64,000 nt of DNA from Bombyx mori (GCF_030269925.1 NC_085132.1:2998501-3062500), one strand, 5' to 3'. Positions 36,101-45,425 are shown, counted from the stretch's first letter. Program-made: numbers and translations. The notes: generated by a model not told the origin, from the letters alone.

Positions 36101-38535
36101 TTATTAACTAATGACACTGAATTCATTTAAACAGCATCCTTGTACGAAACACCATTGGAAGCAGACGAGAGATCGACCTAGGAGGTGAGCTTTCTATTTA
36201 ATAATTATTGATTAATTCTGTCCATTATTCTCATTATGGCGATTGGATGCTGTAGATGCTTCAAGAGTCAATACTGCCACACATTTTAAGATTACTTGTA
36301 GTCTGTATTGTAAGAACGACCGTCGGAATGCAGTGGACTAACTTTTTTATGTTAGGAATAGTAGAAGAGTGTGGCATCTATACGTGAGTGCTCAGAATAC
36401 TCTCTACCAGAAATAAGATGCTGAGATTATCAATGGTAATCATGGTGGTACAGCTTTACGGGGCGTAAGAAATAAATATTTGATATAAACGCCTATTGGG
36501 ATACTGGCGTGATTTTATTTCCCTTTCAAGGCTGAATTCTAATGGCCCTTGTACATAGCTAGGCATCGCAACCCAACCCAGTACTGGGGTGGGTAATTGA
36601 CTGCTACTGTGTTAAGTTAAAGAAGATATTTCTGGGGAAGCACATTATCTGCCTTGAGAAGGTGTAGAATATGTTTCTTAGGAATATAGTTCAGTTCTTG
36701 TGGAAATTAGTAGGCAGCGGTTTGGCTTTTTTTATTACCCTTGTAGGCAGACGAGCATACGGCCCATCTGATGGTAAGTGGTGACCATCGCCCATGGACA
36801 AGGCCACTACAAGAGTAAAAAAAATTGGGTATAAATTAATATATTTAATGTTAGGAGATTGTCACAGTTGACATATGGGGGTCACAGTGAGGGACGACCT
36901 TACGGTGCCAGCGCTCCCAATGCCTGGCTTCTTCTTACCCAATATTTGTAGGCCCGGTGCGAATGCTTTATTGAACTCTCAGTCAACGGTCGCGGCTCGT
37001 CACACACGGCTTTTGTCAGCGGTAAGTATTGTCATCGTTCTTACAGTAATGGTCATGTCATTACGGATCCTCTCGATCCATTAACGGTGCTTTTAGGTAC
37101 CACAAGCAACGGTCACCGTCCTCGTCGAACCCGTTGCTTGCGATGAAGGGCTCGATGAGTGAATTAACCCACAGAGACAGCCCACTGAGTTTCTCGCCGG
37201 ATCCTTCACAGTGGGCCGCGTTTCCGATCCGGTGGTAGATTCCGCGAAGCACTGCTCTTGCTAGGGCCAGTGTTAGCAACACACCCGGTTAGAGCCCCGT
37301 GAGCTCACCTACACGTCAAGGAGAAGCTGATATAGCCTCTCAAGGCTATCAGCATAGGTAGGAAAAAAAACAGATGCCGTTCGTTATCATTGGCGGGTAA
37401 CAAATAAACATATTCTTTATTTCTAAAACAATAACGTTGTTATAACAAAACAAAGTTTGAACGGATCTTTGGATACTGTGGTTCTGTGTTAAGCTCTAGA
37501 GTTTCATAAATGATTCCCGTTAATCTAAAAGTCATAGTTTGAATCCGAAACTACTTAGAAATCCGTATGAAAAGCTTTTTCGTTCAAATTAGAACCGTGA
37601 TGGTTCTGATATTATATAAAATTGTCTTTTATGTCACAATACCGTAGGCCGTCTTGTGAGTCCGCGTAGGTACGCCCTATTTTTGCCGTGAAGCAGTACC
37701 TAATGCGTTTCATTTTTATCTTCTCAGTGGGTCGCACTAGCACCACTCTTGCTAGGGCCAGTGTTGGCAACACCACCGGTTTGAGCCCCGAGAGCTCACC
37801 TACACGGTAGGGTAACGCTGATATAACCTATCAAGGCTATCAGTATAGGTAGAAAAAAAAGGAGTTTTAATGGCGGAGTAACCATTGTACTATAAAACTA
37901 AGATTTAGAACGCGTCTTTAGTTCTGTGTCGCCATTTTTATAACTGTAACGAGTTAACATCAGGTAGGTCGTGAGCTCATCCACCTAATTTAAGCAAAAA
38001 AGAAAACTTGTGTTCTTAACTTCTATGCTATGCTTCTTCTATGCTTCTTCTATGCTTCTTGTTCTTAACTTCTTACTGGTGGTAGGACCTCTTGTGAGTC
38101 CGCACGGGTAGGTACCACCACTCTGCCTATTTCTGCCGTGAAGCAGTAATGCGTTTCGGTTTGAAGGGTGGGGCAGCCGTTGTAACTATACTTGAGACCT
38201 TAGAACTTATATCTCAAGGTAGGTGGCGCTTTATATTGTAGATGTCTATGGGCTCCAGTAACCACTTAATACCAAGTAGGCTGTGAGCTCGTCCACCCAA
38301 GCAGTAAAAAAAAACATTGTCAAACTATTTAAACATGATTTTAAAAAAAGCGATGATAAACGTCATGCGTTTATTTGCCGAATTCGAGAAACTGTAACAT
38401 AGACAGTGATTGGTATTAGTATGTACATTAAGACTTGTAATTTTGTAGGTTTCCTTAATGTTGGACAAGGATGGCGCAGATCAGCTGTTCAGGGATACGG
38501 GTTTTAGTGTTGCCTGGAAGAAAAATGAAGGATAA
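27281..38535 (+). CDS. CAP protein, putative long isoform with a 204-aa tail (or a separate gene in its 3' exons)
   Basis: Six further exons fit together downstream: 33947-34133, 34466-34574, 34825-34936, 36135-36184, 36952-37021, 38449-38535. Phases run 0-1-2-0-2-0 and end at TAA. They join without frame break to the CAP gene if its last exon is cut at the internal donor at 33096 (phase 0), giving 463 aa. The tail is polar and rich in charged residues, with few cysteines and no recognised domain (pieces such as SEDYEAEYEGPDESEPDF, NPALIDNYRPTVIR, FRDTGFSVAWKKNEG). Exon 34466 has a weak AAAG acceptor and exon 33947 an A-rich one. The chance that all six phases match by accident is low, but linkage to the CAP exons is inference: an unseen first exon of an independent gene is the main alternative. 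Confidence 0.5.
27425..27858 (+). mobile_element. Non-autonomous Helitron-like element in CAP intron 1
   Basis: Begins TCTATACTAATAATAAAAAG, ends with the hairpin-forming GCGGAGCCGGATCGGGCCGC then CTAG, as expected of a 5'-TC...CTRR-3' Helitron. It starts 15 bp after the exon 1 boundary. Confidence 0.72.
27990..28374 (-). mobile_element. Bm1-like SINE with tRNA-like head, internal deletion
   Basis: Tail TTTTTATTTATTGCATAGTT, head ending in TTAGGCCACGACGACTTCAA. In CAP intron 1. Confidence 0.88.
29176..29341. mobile_element. Hairpin MITE family, copy 2 (CAP intron 2)
   Basis: CGTGAGTTTTTTAACGTTCT opposed by AACTCACACTAAGCA; centre GGAACGGCGCCCCTAGCGGC. Confidence 0.72.
29620..29812 (-). mobile_element. 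Deleted copy of the same Helitron-like family
   Basis: Inverted: CTAGCGGCCCGCTCCGGCTC to TATAATATTAGTATAGA, with most of the middle missing. In CAP intron 3. Confidence 0.68.
30085..30260 (-). mobile_element. BMC1-like LINE 3' fragment in CAP intron 3
   Basis: Inverted copy with GCGCTCCGCAGAATCTACCA and GGATCGGAATCGCGACCCAC. Confidence 0.6.
30340..30572 (-). mobile_element. Bm1-like SINE immediately before CAP exon 4
   Basis: Core complete to GGTCCTACCACCAG, 27 bp from the exon at 30599. Confidence 0.82.
31185..31494. repeat. GAAGTGAAACTTC-bounded repeat, copy 3 (CAP intron 4)
   Basis: Opens GAAGTGAAACTTCCTTATCG, closes AAGTTTCACTTCTTACGTGT. Contains the 60-bp tandem duplication. Confidence 0.55.
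31273..31390 (+). repeat. 60-bp tandem duplication
   Basis: Two nearly perfect copies of a unit beginning TTTTGTATTCATGTCTATGA, period 60. Confidence 0.9.
32077..32247. mobile_element. Hairpin MITE family, copy 3 (just before CAP exon 5)
   Basis: TGTGCTTAGTGCGAGTATTC opposed by AACTCGCACTAAGCACA; ends 42 bp before exon 5. Confidence 0.75.
32495..32556 (+). repeat. Short direct duplication after CAP exon 5
   Basis: TTTATTTTAATTGAGAAACC occurs twice about 40 bp apart. Confidence 0.7.
33206..33211 (+). terminator. Poly(A) signal of the short CAP transcript
   Basis: AATAAA 20 nt after the CAP stop codon at 33185. Its position supports polyadenylation of the short form inside what would be an intron for the long form. 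Confidence 0.5.
33731..33912. mobile_element. LINE 3' fragment
   Basis: TAGGCCTTTCAGCCCAAGGT onward resembles interspersed LINE tails of Lepidoptera. Between the CAP stop and the first putative tail exon. Confidence 0.35.
34264..34397. mobile_element. Hairpin MITE family, copy 4
   Basis: TGTGCTTAGTGAGAGTTTTT opposed by AACTCGCAGTAAGCACA; inner arm shortened. Confidence 0.7.
35448..35615 (+). mobile_element. BMC1-like LINE fragment
   Basis: ATCCTCCCGATCAACTTTTA, then CCACTGAGTTTCTCGCCGGC, diverged. Confidence 0.55.
35699..35995. repeat. Interspersed repeat with GACCCGGCAGACTTCG end
   Basis: CTAGTAGACCCGGCAGACTT to TATATATATAGATAAATG; a form common in insect genomes, class unclear. Confidence 0.4.
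36712..36812 (-). mobile_element. LINE 3' tail fragment
   Basis: Inverted copy of the 9362 tail (TGTAGGCAGACGAGCATACG). Confidence 0.6.
37064..37371 (+). mobile_element. BMC1-like LINE 3' end
   Basis: From GATCCTCTCGATCCATTAAC to the AGCATAGGTAGGAAAAAAAA tail. Lies 42 bp after the putative exon at 36952-37021. Confidence 0.7.
37640..38005 (+). mobile_element. Bm1-like SINE fragments around a LINE tip
   Basis: CGTCTTGTGAGTCCGCG (37652) and GGTCGTGAGCTCATCCACCT (37967) are SINE pieces separated by the LINE tip at 37725-37860. Confidence 0.45.
37725..37860 (+). mobile_element. BMC1-like LINE 3' tip
   Basis: TCTCAGTGGGTCGCACTAGC to AGTATAGGTAGAAAAAAAAG. Confidence 0.6.
38076..38314 (+). mobile_element. 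Bm1-like SINE
   Basis: ACTGGTGGTAGGACCTCTTG to CAAGCAGTAAAAAAAA. Confidence 0.85.
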
Positions 38536-38689
38536 TTTAGTAAAAATCAAGATTTTGTTGAAAGAAAAAAACGGGTTTTATTTAAAAGACATATTTGTTG
38601 TTACATTTACCTTACAGACTTCTTCAGTGGTGGAGGTTAATGTTAGTAATAGCGTTAGTCGTTCGTGCCCAAGAAAACTATAAAGTAGG

Positions 38690-39062
38690 TACTTCGTGAA
38701 GTCGGAGTTAAAATAAATAATATTTAAAAAAAACTAATAAAATACTCTTTTTTACAATAAAATCATTTTTTCTTACACTATTTTTAATTCAAATTTATTA
38801 AAATTTATTTTCTATTTTTTTGTTGGATTTTCTATAAAAGCGTATTTTGTTAGTTTTTTTTAAACTATTATTTAATTTTAATTTTTTTAGTTGAATTTCC
38901 ATTTTTTTCAATATATTTTTTTAATATTGAATTGTCATCGGTCCTTAATAAGTATACCAAATTTCGAGTTAATCCGACGTTTTGAAGGGGGTCTAAATCA
39001 TATTCAAAGATTCCGTTACATACTAACATACATGCGTCTGAAGCTAATAAAAGCGTATTAAA
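38690..39062 (+). repeat. AT-rich repeat family with ATCGGTCCT motif, copy 3
   Basis: TTTTCTATAAAAGCGTATTT, GTCATCGGTCCTTAATAAGT, GAAGCTAATAAAAGCGTA. It starts about 150 bp after the putative CAP-tail stop. Confidence 0.6.
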
Positions 39063-39255
39063 AACGTGACATTATATCGTAAAAGTTTTAGTGACGATCA
39101 AGTTTGATCGGATCTCTTATTGTTCTAGATAGATTCTGTATATTGTTTGAGTTTAAAATTACTGGTTTGAGTTTACAGCAGTCAAGTCCTGAAATATTTT
39201 GAAAGGATTTGTTGGTTATCTCATCAAACAAAATGTAGACGATTTTATTAAATAC

Positions 39256-39555
39256 AAGCGGCCTGCTCCGGCTCCGCTCGGGTCTTTAACAAAAATTTCA
39301 ACGTTATTTGACGTTGTTTTATTTTTTTAACACTTATTGCGGCATAACTTTAATAGTTAGATATATACTATAGTTAGATACTATCGACACATTTTGCAAT
39401 TAATAATGTGTTCTACGAAGTTGTAGTACATTATTATATGTTACAGAATACAGAAAGAAACAGTGAAAGAATTATTCAAATCGGTTCAGTAGTATCGGAG
39501 CCTATTCAATTCAAACAAACAAACAAATCTTTCCTCTTTATAATAGTAGTATAGA
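39256..39555 (-). mobile_element. Helitron-like copy
   Basis: GCGGCCTGCTCCGGCTCCGC to TAATAGTAGTATAGA; internal deletion. Confidence 0.65.
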
Positions 39556-40147
39556 CTATCTACACGACCTACAGCATTTTTGCCGTAAATGCGACCCAGT
39601 GATTTGTTTTGTAATAGGAAGTATCTAATTAAGATCTTTTGAAACGCAAGATAATCTAATAAAAACATTATTTAAGATTACTAACGCGAATTGTGCGAAA
39701 AAGGCGGCGAGAAAGGACTTCATTAATATCCTTCCTATCTCTTTTCGGAAGTAAACTTATTAAAAGGGTCGGATATTGGATAATCCTCATTTTGATTGAG
39801 ATTAAATTTCTTAAGTTTCTCTATTCTATTAATTTAATGACATATACTAAAATACCTAACCATTTAACTTTTTAAGGCAAGCCAACGACATCTACCTAAT
39901 CGTCTTCTATTCACAACAAAAAGTAACTAATTTAATAATATATTATGTCTAATTTTTAATATGTCAACAATATTTCTTCTTTCAAATTTTCTAACCAAAA
40001 TTTATCTGTCAAAACCAAAAAATTTATATCAAGATTGTTTTGAATATTTTTTCTCATAGGAACTTACACGTACAAATGTCGTAACAAAAATGTTAATAAA
40101 ATAAATTTTTAGATGTTTAATTGACGAAAGAAAATAGCACGCACGTT

Positions 40148-40187
40148 GTTGGACATGCGAAAGAATGAAGAAGCAAATGGATTGATA
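40148..40187 (+). promoter_or_regulatory. Shared leader/promoter block of microprotein 1
   Basis: GTTGGACA at 40148 and TGGATTGATA at 40178 recur before the second microprotein at 42294 and 42323. The two start positions are 30 and 29 nt apart. They probably mark the transcription start region and 5' UTR retained after gene duplication. Confidence 0.4.
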
Positions 40188-40209
40188 GGTTAAGCACGCG
40201 TGTGAAGAA

Positions 40210-40338
40210 ATGTGTTGCTGTCTCTGTAGTGACTTTTGTTGCCGGTGCATCAAGTGTATTTGTTGTATAACATTGTGCACGATGCTGTGTGAATTGTGTG
40301 GTTGCGTTGAACTGTGCGAGGATAATGAAGATAACTGA
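40210..40338 (+). CDS. Cysteine-rich microprotein 1 (42 aa), single exon
   Basis: A 43-codon ORF with 15 cysteines in 42 residues. It opens MCCCLC, has a CICCITLC hydrophobic core and ends in an acidic tail (CEDNEDN). No signal peptide cleavage pattern is visible. The dense cysteines with aliphatic residues suggest either metal binding or a multiply palmitoylated membrane-associated peptide. It shares start, core pattern ([FC]C[IV]TLC) and acidic end with the ORF at 42366, 2 kb downstream on the same strand, and both have GTTGGACA and TGGATTGATA in the leader at near-identical spacing. An ATTAAA poly(A)-like hexamer lies at 40383. I do not recognise the family. It is too short for ordinary gene prediction. 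Confidence 0.6.
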   Translation: MCCCLCSDFCCRCIKCICCITLCTMLCELCGCVELCEDNEDN

Positions 40339-40382
40339 AGCTATCCTAACAACGAGTGTGAAACAAGATTACCTTTAAAACA

Positions 40383-40388
40383 ATTAAA
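40383..40388 (+). terminator. Candidate poly(A) signal (ATTAAA) of microprotein 1
   Basis: ATTAAA 45 nt after the stop of the 42-aa ORF, just before a SINE. Weak evidence alone. Confidence 0.3.
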
Positions 40389-40402
40389 CAAAACGAAAAT
40401 TT

Positions 40403-40652
40403 ACGTTTTTTTTTTCATTGCTTTGATGGGTGGACGAGCTCACAGCCCACCTGGTGTTAAGAGGTTACTGGAGCCCTTAGACGTCTATGACGTAAATGCG
40501 CCACCCACCTTGAAATATAAGTTCTAAGGTCTCAAGTATAGTTACAACGGCTGCCCCACCCTTCAAACTGAAACGCATAACTGAGTCACGGCAGAAATAG
40601 GCAGGGTGGTGGTGCCTACCTGTGCGGACTCACAAGAGGCCCTACCACCAGT
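40403..40652 (-). mobile_element. Bm1-like SINE
   Basis: TTTTTTTTTCATTGC tail to GCCCTACCACCAG, just downstream of microprotein 1. Confidence 0.85.
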
Positions 40653-40671
40653 ATATACCAGTATTGCCGGT

Positions 40672-40997
40672 CTCGTCGAGTATCTCGGATCCTTCGGATC
40701 TACTAACGGTGCTTTTAGGTACCTCAAGCACCTGGCATCGTTCTCGTCGAACCCGTCGCTTGCGACGAAGGAATCGACGAGTAAATTAACCCACAGACAC
40801 AGCCCACGGAGTTTCTCGTCGGATCTTCTAAGTGGGTCGCGTTTCCAATCCGGTGGTAGATTCTGCGAAGCACGGCTCTTGCTGGGGTTCGTGTTAGCAG
40901 CGTCGTCACGTTTGAGCCCCGTGAGCTCACCTACTAGTTAATTTTACGCTGAAATAGCCTCTCAAGGCTATCAGTTTAGGTAGGAAGAAAAAAAAAA
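40672..40997 (+). mobile_element. BMC1-like LINE 3' end
   Basis: Starts about GTCTCGTCGAGTATCTCGGA, ends with the TCAGTTTAGGTAGGAAGAAA tail. It lies between the two Cys-rich microprotein genes. Confidence 0.7.
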
Positions 40998-41019
40998 AGT
41001 CAGTCAATCATTACTTTCC

Positions 41020-41215
41020 GGTTTATTTTTTCGCTCACCTATCGGCTAGCAGCCACGAGGGTATATTCTGGCTTCACCTCTTTTGATAGGCGATGTTCAC
41101 AGGGCTCAGTCTGAGAGTTTCCTTAACATCTGCCTCAGTAAGAGTAGTGCTTCGCTGAATCAACCATCAGATCGCGACCTATTAAGAAGATCCGGCGAGA
41201 AACTGAGTGAGCTGG
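41020..41215 (-). mobile_element. BMC1-like LINE fragment
   Basis: Diverged inverted copy with GAAGATCCGGCGAGAAACTG. Confidence 0.45.
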
Positions 41216-41423
41216 TTTCGTTCATATTGTAACTAACGCCTTTAACAAATCAGACAATCCCATAAATGAATCCGCTATCTTATCATTAAATTTTCTTATC
41301 TTCCTTTTATATACTCATAGAATGATAACTAATCTCATTTACTTCGAATTTTATGATATGTTATCATAAATTCACAGATGATTCCCTAGACGGGGCACTT
41401 TGACTATCCGGCTTTATCGTAAA

Positions 41424-41860
41424 TCTATACTAATATTATAAAGAGGAAAGATTTGTTTGTTTGTTTGTATTGAATAGGCTCCGAAACTACTGAACCGATT
41501 TGAAAAATTATTTCACTGCTTGGAAGCTACACTATTCCCGAGTGACATAGGCTATAAATCTTTTTTGATACAAATTATGGATCCTTACTAAAACTCCAAT
41601 AATGTAACCTAAGATGTAAAAAAATTACCTAAAATATTCTTTACATCGCGTGCCCTGCGAAAACTATTGATGATAGAATAAAATAATGCACTACGACTTG
41701 GGTAGAATACATTATTATTTACAAAGACTCACGACAGCATATGTCTAACTATTATAGTCATGCCGCAATAAGTGTTCTTTTATTTTTTTAAATAAAACAA
41801 CGTCAAATATCGTTGAATTTTTTTGTTAAAGACCCGAGCGGAGCCGGAGCGGGCCGCTAG
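41424..41860 (+). mobile_element. Helitron-like copy, full length
   Basis: TCTATACTAATATTATAAAG to GGAGCCGGAGCGGGCCGCTAG. Between the two microprotein genes. Confidence 0.75.
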
Positions 41861-42293
41861 TGACTGATAAATTCATAGCTCACCTGGTGTTAAGGGTTAA
41901 GGTAACATTAAGTTGTATAATTAAAGTCTCTATCGTATTTTAATAAAGTGTATTTTTCCCTGCCGATTTGTTAAGGTCGAGCCGGTTTTATTTTAACTTT
42001 ATTGTATAGGTAATACTACTTACAGGTGTCAAATGACCTCTACAGACTCATTGATCTATGACGAACGAAGCGTTTCGTATTTCCTTGGTCAAAACAGTCG
42101 AAGGTTTTACCTAGTTTGAGTGTTACGGCTGTATTAAGGAACAGTTAAAAAATATACACCAATATTAAAGATAGTGTTGGCGAAAATTAATTTTATAGTT
42201 TAGTCATATCAGAATAATTGTGCCGTGAAAACAATTGTGATACTTTCGTTCCGACGATACATTAAAAAACTTTCATACTACACACAGCAGTTA

Positions 42294-42332
42294 GTTGGAC
42301 AGTTTTTGCACTCAACAATACGTGGATTGATA
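42294..42332 (+). promoter_or_regulatory. Shared leader/promoter block of microprotein 2
   Basis: Same pair of motifs as at 40148-40187. The CAGTTAGTTGG around 42289 resembles an arthropod initiator. Function inferred from conservation between the paralogues only. Confidence 0.4.
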
Positions 42333-42365
42333 AGTTTTGATACTTGAAACTTTATTATTGTCAAT

Positions 42366-42506
42366 ATGTGTTGCTGTTGCACCTGCGATTGTGGATCGTG
42401 TGGAAAGATCCTTAGGTGTTTGTTCTGCGTTACCCTGTGCGTGTTTTTATTAAAAATGTGCGGGGTCGAAGTGGACGAGGGTTGCTGTTGCCAGGACGGA
42501 GATTAA
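42366..42506 (+). CDS. Cysteine-rich microprotein 2 (46 aa), single exon, paralogue of the 40210 ORF
   Basis: A 47-codon ORF with 14 cysteines in 46 residues. It begins MCCCCTCDCGSCG, has a hydrophobic centre (CLFCVTLCVFLL), a KMCGVEVDEG linker and a second Cys cluster GCCCQDGD at the acidic end. An AATAAA lies 50 nt after the stop (42556-42561). The leader carries GTTGGACA (42294) and TGGATTGATA (42323), as in the upstream paralogue. The combination of paralogy, conserved leader and poly(A) signal makes it a probable real gene. Function unknown: metallothionein-like metal binding and membrane-anchored Cys-rich peptides are both possible. Confidence 0.65.
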   Translation: MCCCCTCDCGSCGKILRCLFCVTLCVFLLKMCGVEVDEGCCCQDGD

Positions 42507-42555
42507 TCTAAAGATTTAATTTAATAATACGTGTTTAAGAAATCTAGAAGTTAGT

Positions 42556-42561
42556 AATAAA
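42556..42561 (+). terminator. Poly(A) signal of microprotein 2
   Basis: AATAAA 50 nt downstream of the 46-aa ORF stop, a typical distance for a compact single-exon gene. Confidence 0.5.
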
Positions 42562-43171
42562 AGGATATAAGAAACGAATTGTTCTGTTTATCTTGTCTCG
42601 TGATTGTTTTCTTTACAGAAATGACAAAAATTATAAAAAAATATTTACAAAATTGAAGCAAGGTCAGAATAGATTCGTTATTTATCGGATCAGTCTTAAT
42701 AAATACAAGTTTGATAGTGACATTCTTTTCTGTATGTACCAAAAATTACGTACGTACCTACTTTGTTTTTTTTTCTAAACTATCGCTTTGGGAATAAAGA
42801 ATTTCGAGGATAACATAATTTTTAAAAGCTTTCAAATTTGCGACAACGGCTTATGCTCAATATTTAATGAATAACATTCAATTAAAAAAACAACCGTGGA
42901 TACCTAAATCGCACTGTTTTCTGGCCCCAAACTAAGATTCCCTGTACAATTAGGTACTAAGGTATTGATATAGATAAGTACCTATATTATTTTTAAATAT
43001 AAACATATGTATTATGTACACCCAAGTAGCAAGCAAGGAAGCAAGTAAGCAAACCTGTTCATTATACGATATACGGGTAATGCGGGAATCGAATTTAAGA
43101 CCCACATATTATTATGTGAGGCTCGGCTATCAAGGGTGCTAAGTATTGGGCTAGCGGATTACTCTATATAA

Positions 43172-43290
43172 TCTTTTTTTTATTGCCATTGTAGGCAGAC
43201 GAGCATACGGCCCACCTGATGGTAGGTGGTCACCGTCGCTCATGGACGTCAGCAATGCCAGGGGCAGAGCCAAGCCGCTGCCTACCTAAT
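43172..43290 (-). mobile_element. LINE 3' tail fragment
   Basis: Inverted copy of the 9362 tail, with a T-rich left end (its poly(A) side). Confidence 0.65.
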
Positions 43291-43498
43291 CTAAACAAAA
43301 CTGCTAACGTTTGCGCCTGCATATTATTTAAGTTTATTATATATTACTTAATTAAATGTAACACTAATTAGCTTCACACGATACAATTTCCGCGCATACG
43401 AACAATGAGTCATTGTGACGTCAATCTTGAATTATTTCCAGTTGGTAGTCATTCTATGAATCACACGAGAAACAAAATTGTTATTTAACGACACCTTT

Positions 43499-43785
43499 AT
43501 AATTGAATATGCAATTTCGAAAAGGGCACATGTTGCATATTTTGTCAAATAGGTTTTTTAATATTGTACATGTAGTTTTGAGGCTTACCTACACCCATTT
43601 TATAATAATTCCGTATAGTATTATAAATAAGTAATTTTCAATTGTTAATTAACACTAAAATATATCTCAAAAGTTAATATTTTAAATATTACACTGCTTT
43701 AGAATATAATCAGTTTTTTTTTTCATTTCCTGAACATTTTACATTTTCAGAGATGTGCCCTTTTCGAAATTGCAAATACAATTAT
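43499..43785. mobile_element. MITE with about 33-bp inverted ends
   Basis: Arms GCAATTTCGAAAAGGGCACA (43511) and TGTGCCCTTTTCGAAATTGC (43754), extending outward to ATAATTG / CAATTAT. Confidence 0.75.
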
Positions 43786-44389
43786 GAAATGGTTAGATGA
43801 GCTGCAATAGCACCATTAATGTTAAATAAGGTGTGTTTAGACACTGACATTAAAGTCTTATAGCTTATAAGCCGGTCGGTTACAATGTACACTGTGCGGT
43901 TACCCGCAATAGATTGAATCTTGCTTCGTTATGTTTTCATAATTATTATTATGAAAAAACCCTGAAGCCAATTTATGCTCATCGCAGTGAATTCGAGAGA
44001 GCAGTGGCAGCGTTTTGTGAAGCTTGCCACCGACACCTGAAATAATGAAAACCACGACCACTGTATCAAGAGCGACACTGACTATCCGATAAACATATCT
44101 CCATATTTTTTAGTTATTCGTTAAAAATATATTCCAAAATCCTTGTGCCCATCTCGTGTTTGCCAATCATGATGCACACCCAGTGTTTCTTTGTTCTATT
44201 TCTTTATAACGTGTGTAAACTTTAGTGTAGGTACATATATTTGCAACTTTTTCCAAGTACGCTGTTGAAATCGATCGACTTTACCACATATAGCAACGCT
44301 TAAAACTTACGCTCCGATTGCCAATGCGGCTGCTCGCCTCGCGCACAGTCGACTGCAAAGTCTTGCTTTGTGAAATCCAACGAGATTTG

Positions 44390-44510
44390 CTTAGCGGCAG
44401 ATATGGGCAGGGTAGTGACACCTACCCGTGCGGGCTAACAGATCGCCCTACCACCAGTAATAACGCAAATTAGAATTTTTCGTTTTATTTTTATTACACG
44501 ATATTCCTTT
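44390..44510 (-). mobile_element. Bm1-like SINE fragment
   Basis: GCAGATATGGGCAGGGTAGT through TTTTTATTACACGATATTCC. Confidence 0.6.
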
Positions 44511-44609
44511 TTTGGAAGGTTTAATGGCAAAAGGAAGAGCGGGTGCAATTCAGTAGACCGACGGTCCGAAGGACGGAGAACTTGTATACGAGTATGTGCG
44601 AGGTTATCT

Positions 44610-44723
44610 TGAAAATGTCGTAAGCGAGATTCAGGCATCTGTCTAATATCTTTTTGTAATAGCCATCACAGAACACAAGATATTTGACAGATGCCTGAAT
44701 CTCGCTTACGACATTTCCAAGTT
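44610..44723. repeat. Inverted repeat with 36-bp arms
   Basis: AGCGAGATTCAGGCATCTGT is mirrored by ACAGATGCCTGAATCTCGCT with a loop of about 45 bp. Both arms can read MPESRLRHFQ. Confidence 0.75.
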
Positions 44724-44729
44724 AAGCTT

Positions 44730-45156
44730 GCATATATAAGCTCCGAACAACATACCCGATCCTGCCACTTCGATAAAGCGGCACGACACGAGAACCCTTT
44801 CATCGTGGCCGCCGGCAACTACATTCCCGATCCTGCGGAAAGAATGGAAAGCAGTCGACGTCGCCCTAAACACGTCATTTCGGATCCTCCCGATCCACTA
44901 ACGGTGCTTTTAGGTACCTCAAGCACCGGTCACCGACGAAGGGCTCGTCGAGTAAATTAACCCACAGACACAGCCCACTGAGTTTCTCGCCGGATCTTCT
45001 CAGTGGGTCGCGTTTCCGATCCGGTGGTAATTCTGCGAAGCACGGCTCTTGCTAGGGTTCGTGTTAGCAACGTCGTTAGGTTTGAGACCCGCGAGCTCAC
45101 CTACGGTTACGCTGAAATAGCCTCTCAAGGCTATCAGCTTAGGTAGGAAAAAAAAC
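44730..45156 (+). mobile_element. BMC1-like LINE 3' end
   Basis: Carries the ORF2 end (VAAGNYIPDPAERMESSRRR) and 3' UTR with poly(A). Confidence 0.75.
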
Positions 45157-45425
45157 CCGATCCTGGGGACCGAATAGTGAACTGAATGGCCCTAAGCACA
45201 TCATTATGGATCCTCCCGATCCTTTAACGGTGCTTTTGGCTTTTAGGTACCTTAAGCACCGGTCACCGTCTTCGCCGAACCCGTCGCTTGCGATTAAGGA
45301 CTCGACGAGTAAATTAACCCATAGACACAGCTCTCTGGAGTTTATCGCCGGATCTTCGAGTTTCCGATCCGGTGGTAGATTCTGCGAAGCACTGCTCTTG
45401 CTAGTTACGTCTACCGAGTAATATC
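45157..45425 (+). mobile_element. BMC1-like LINE fragment, tandem to the preceding copy
   Basis: Starts directly after the poly(A) of 44730-45156 with CCCGATCCTGGGGACC and repeats the ORF2-end and 3' UTR segments, truncated on the right. Confidence 0.65.

Larger units (their letters stand above)
38536..40147. other. Interval without supported gene
   Basis: Holds the 38690 repeat and a Helitron-like copy; 39560-40147 is AT-rich and presumably contains the promoter region of microprotein 1. Confidence 0.5.

Noticed and set aside
38471..38683. 70-aa ORF MAQISCSGIRVL...
   Set aside because: Overlaps the putative tail exon 38449-38535, whose frame fits the phase-0 donor upstream; this frame has no other support.
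40724..40930. ORFs in Jockey-type LINE 3' ends (also 10962, 44691, 45206, 56685, 59991 and 60115)
   Set aside because: Conserved because they are repeat copies of an ORF2 end and 3' UTR, not host genes.
43752..43800. Short Cys-containing ORF MCPFRNCKYNYEM as a third microprotein
   Set aside because: It is the inverted arm of the MITE at 43499-43785.
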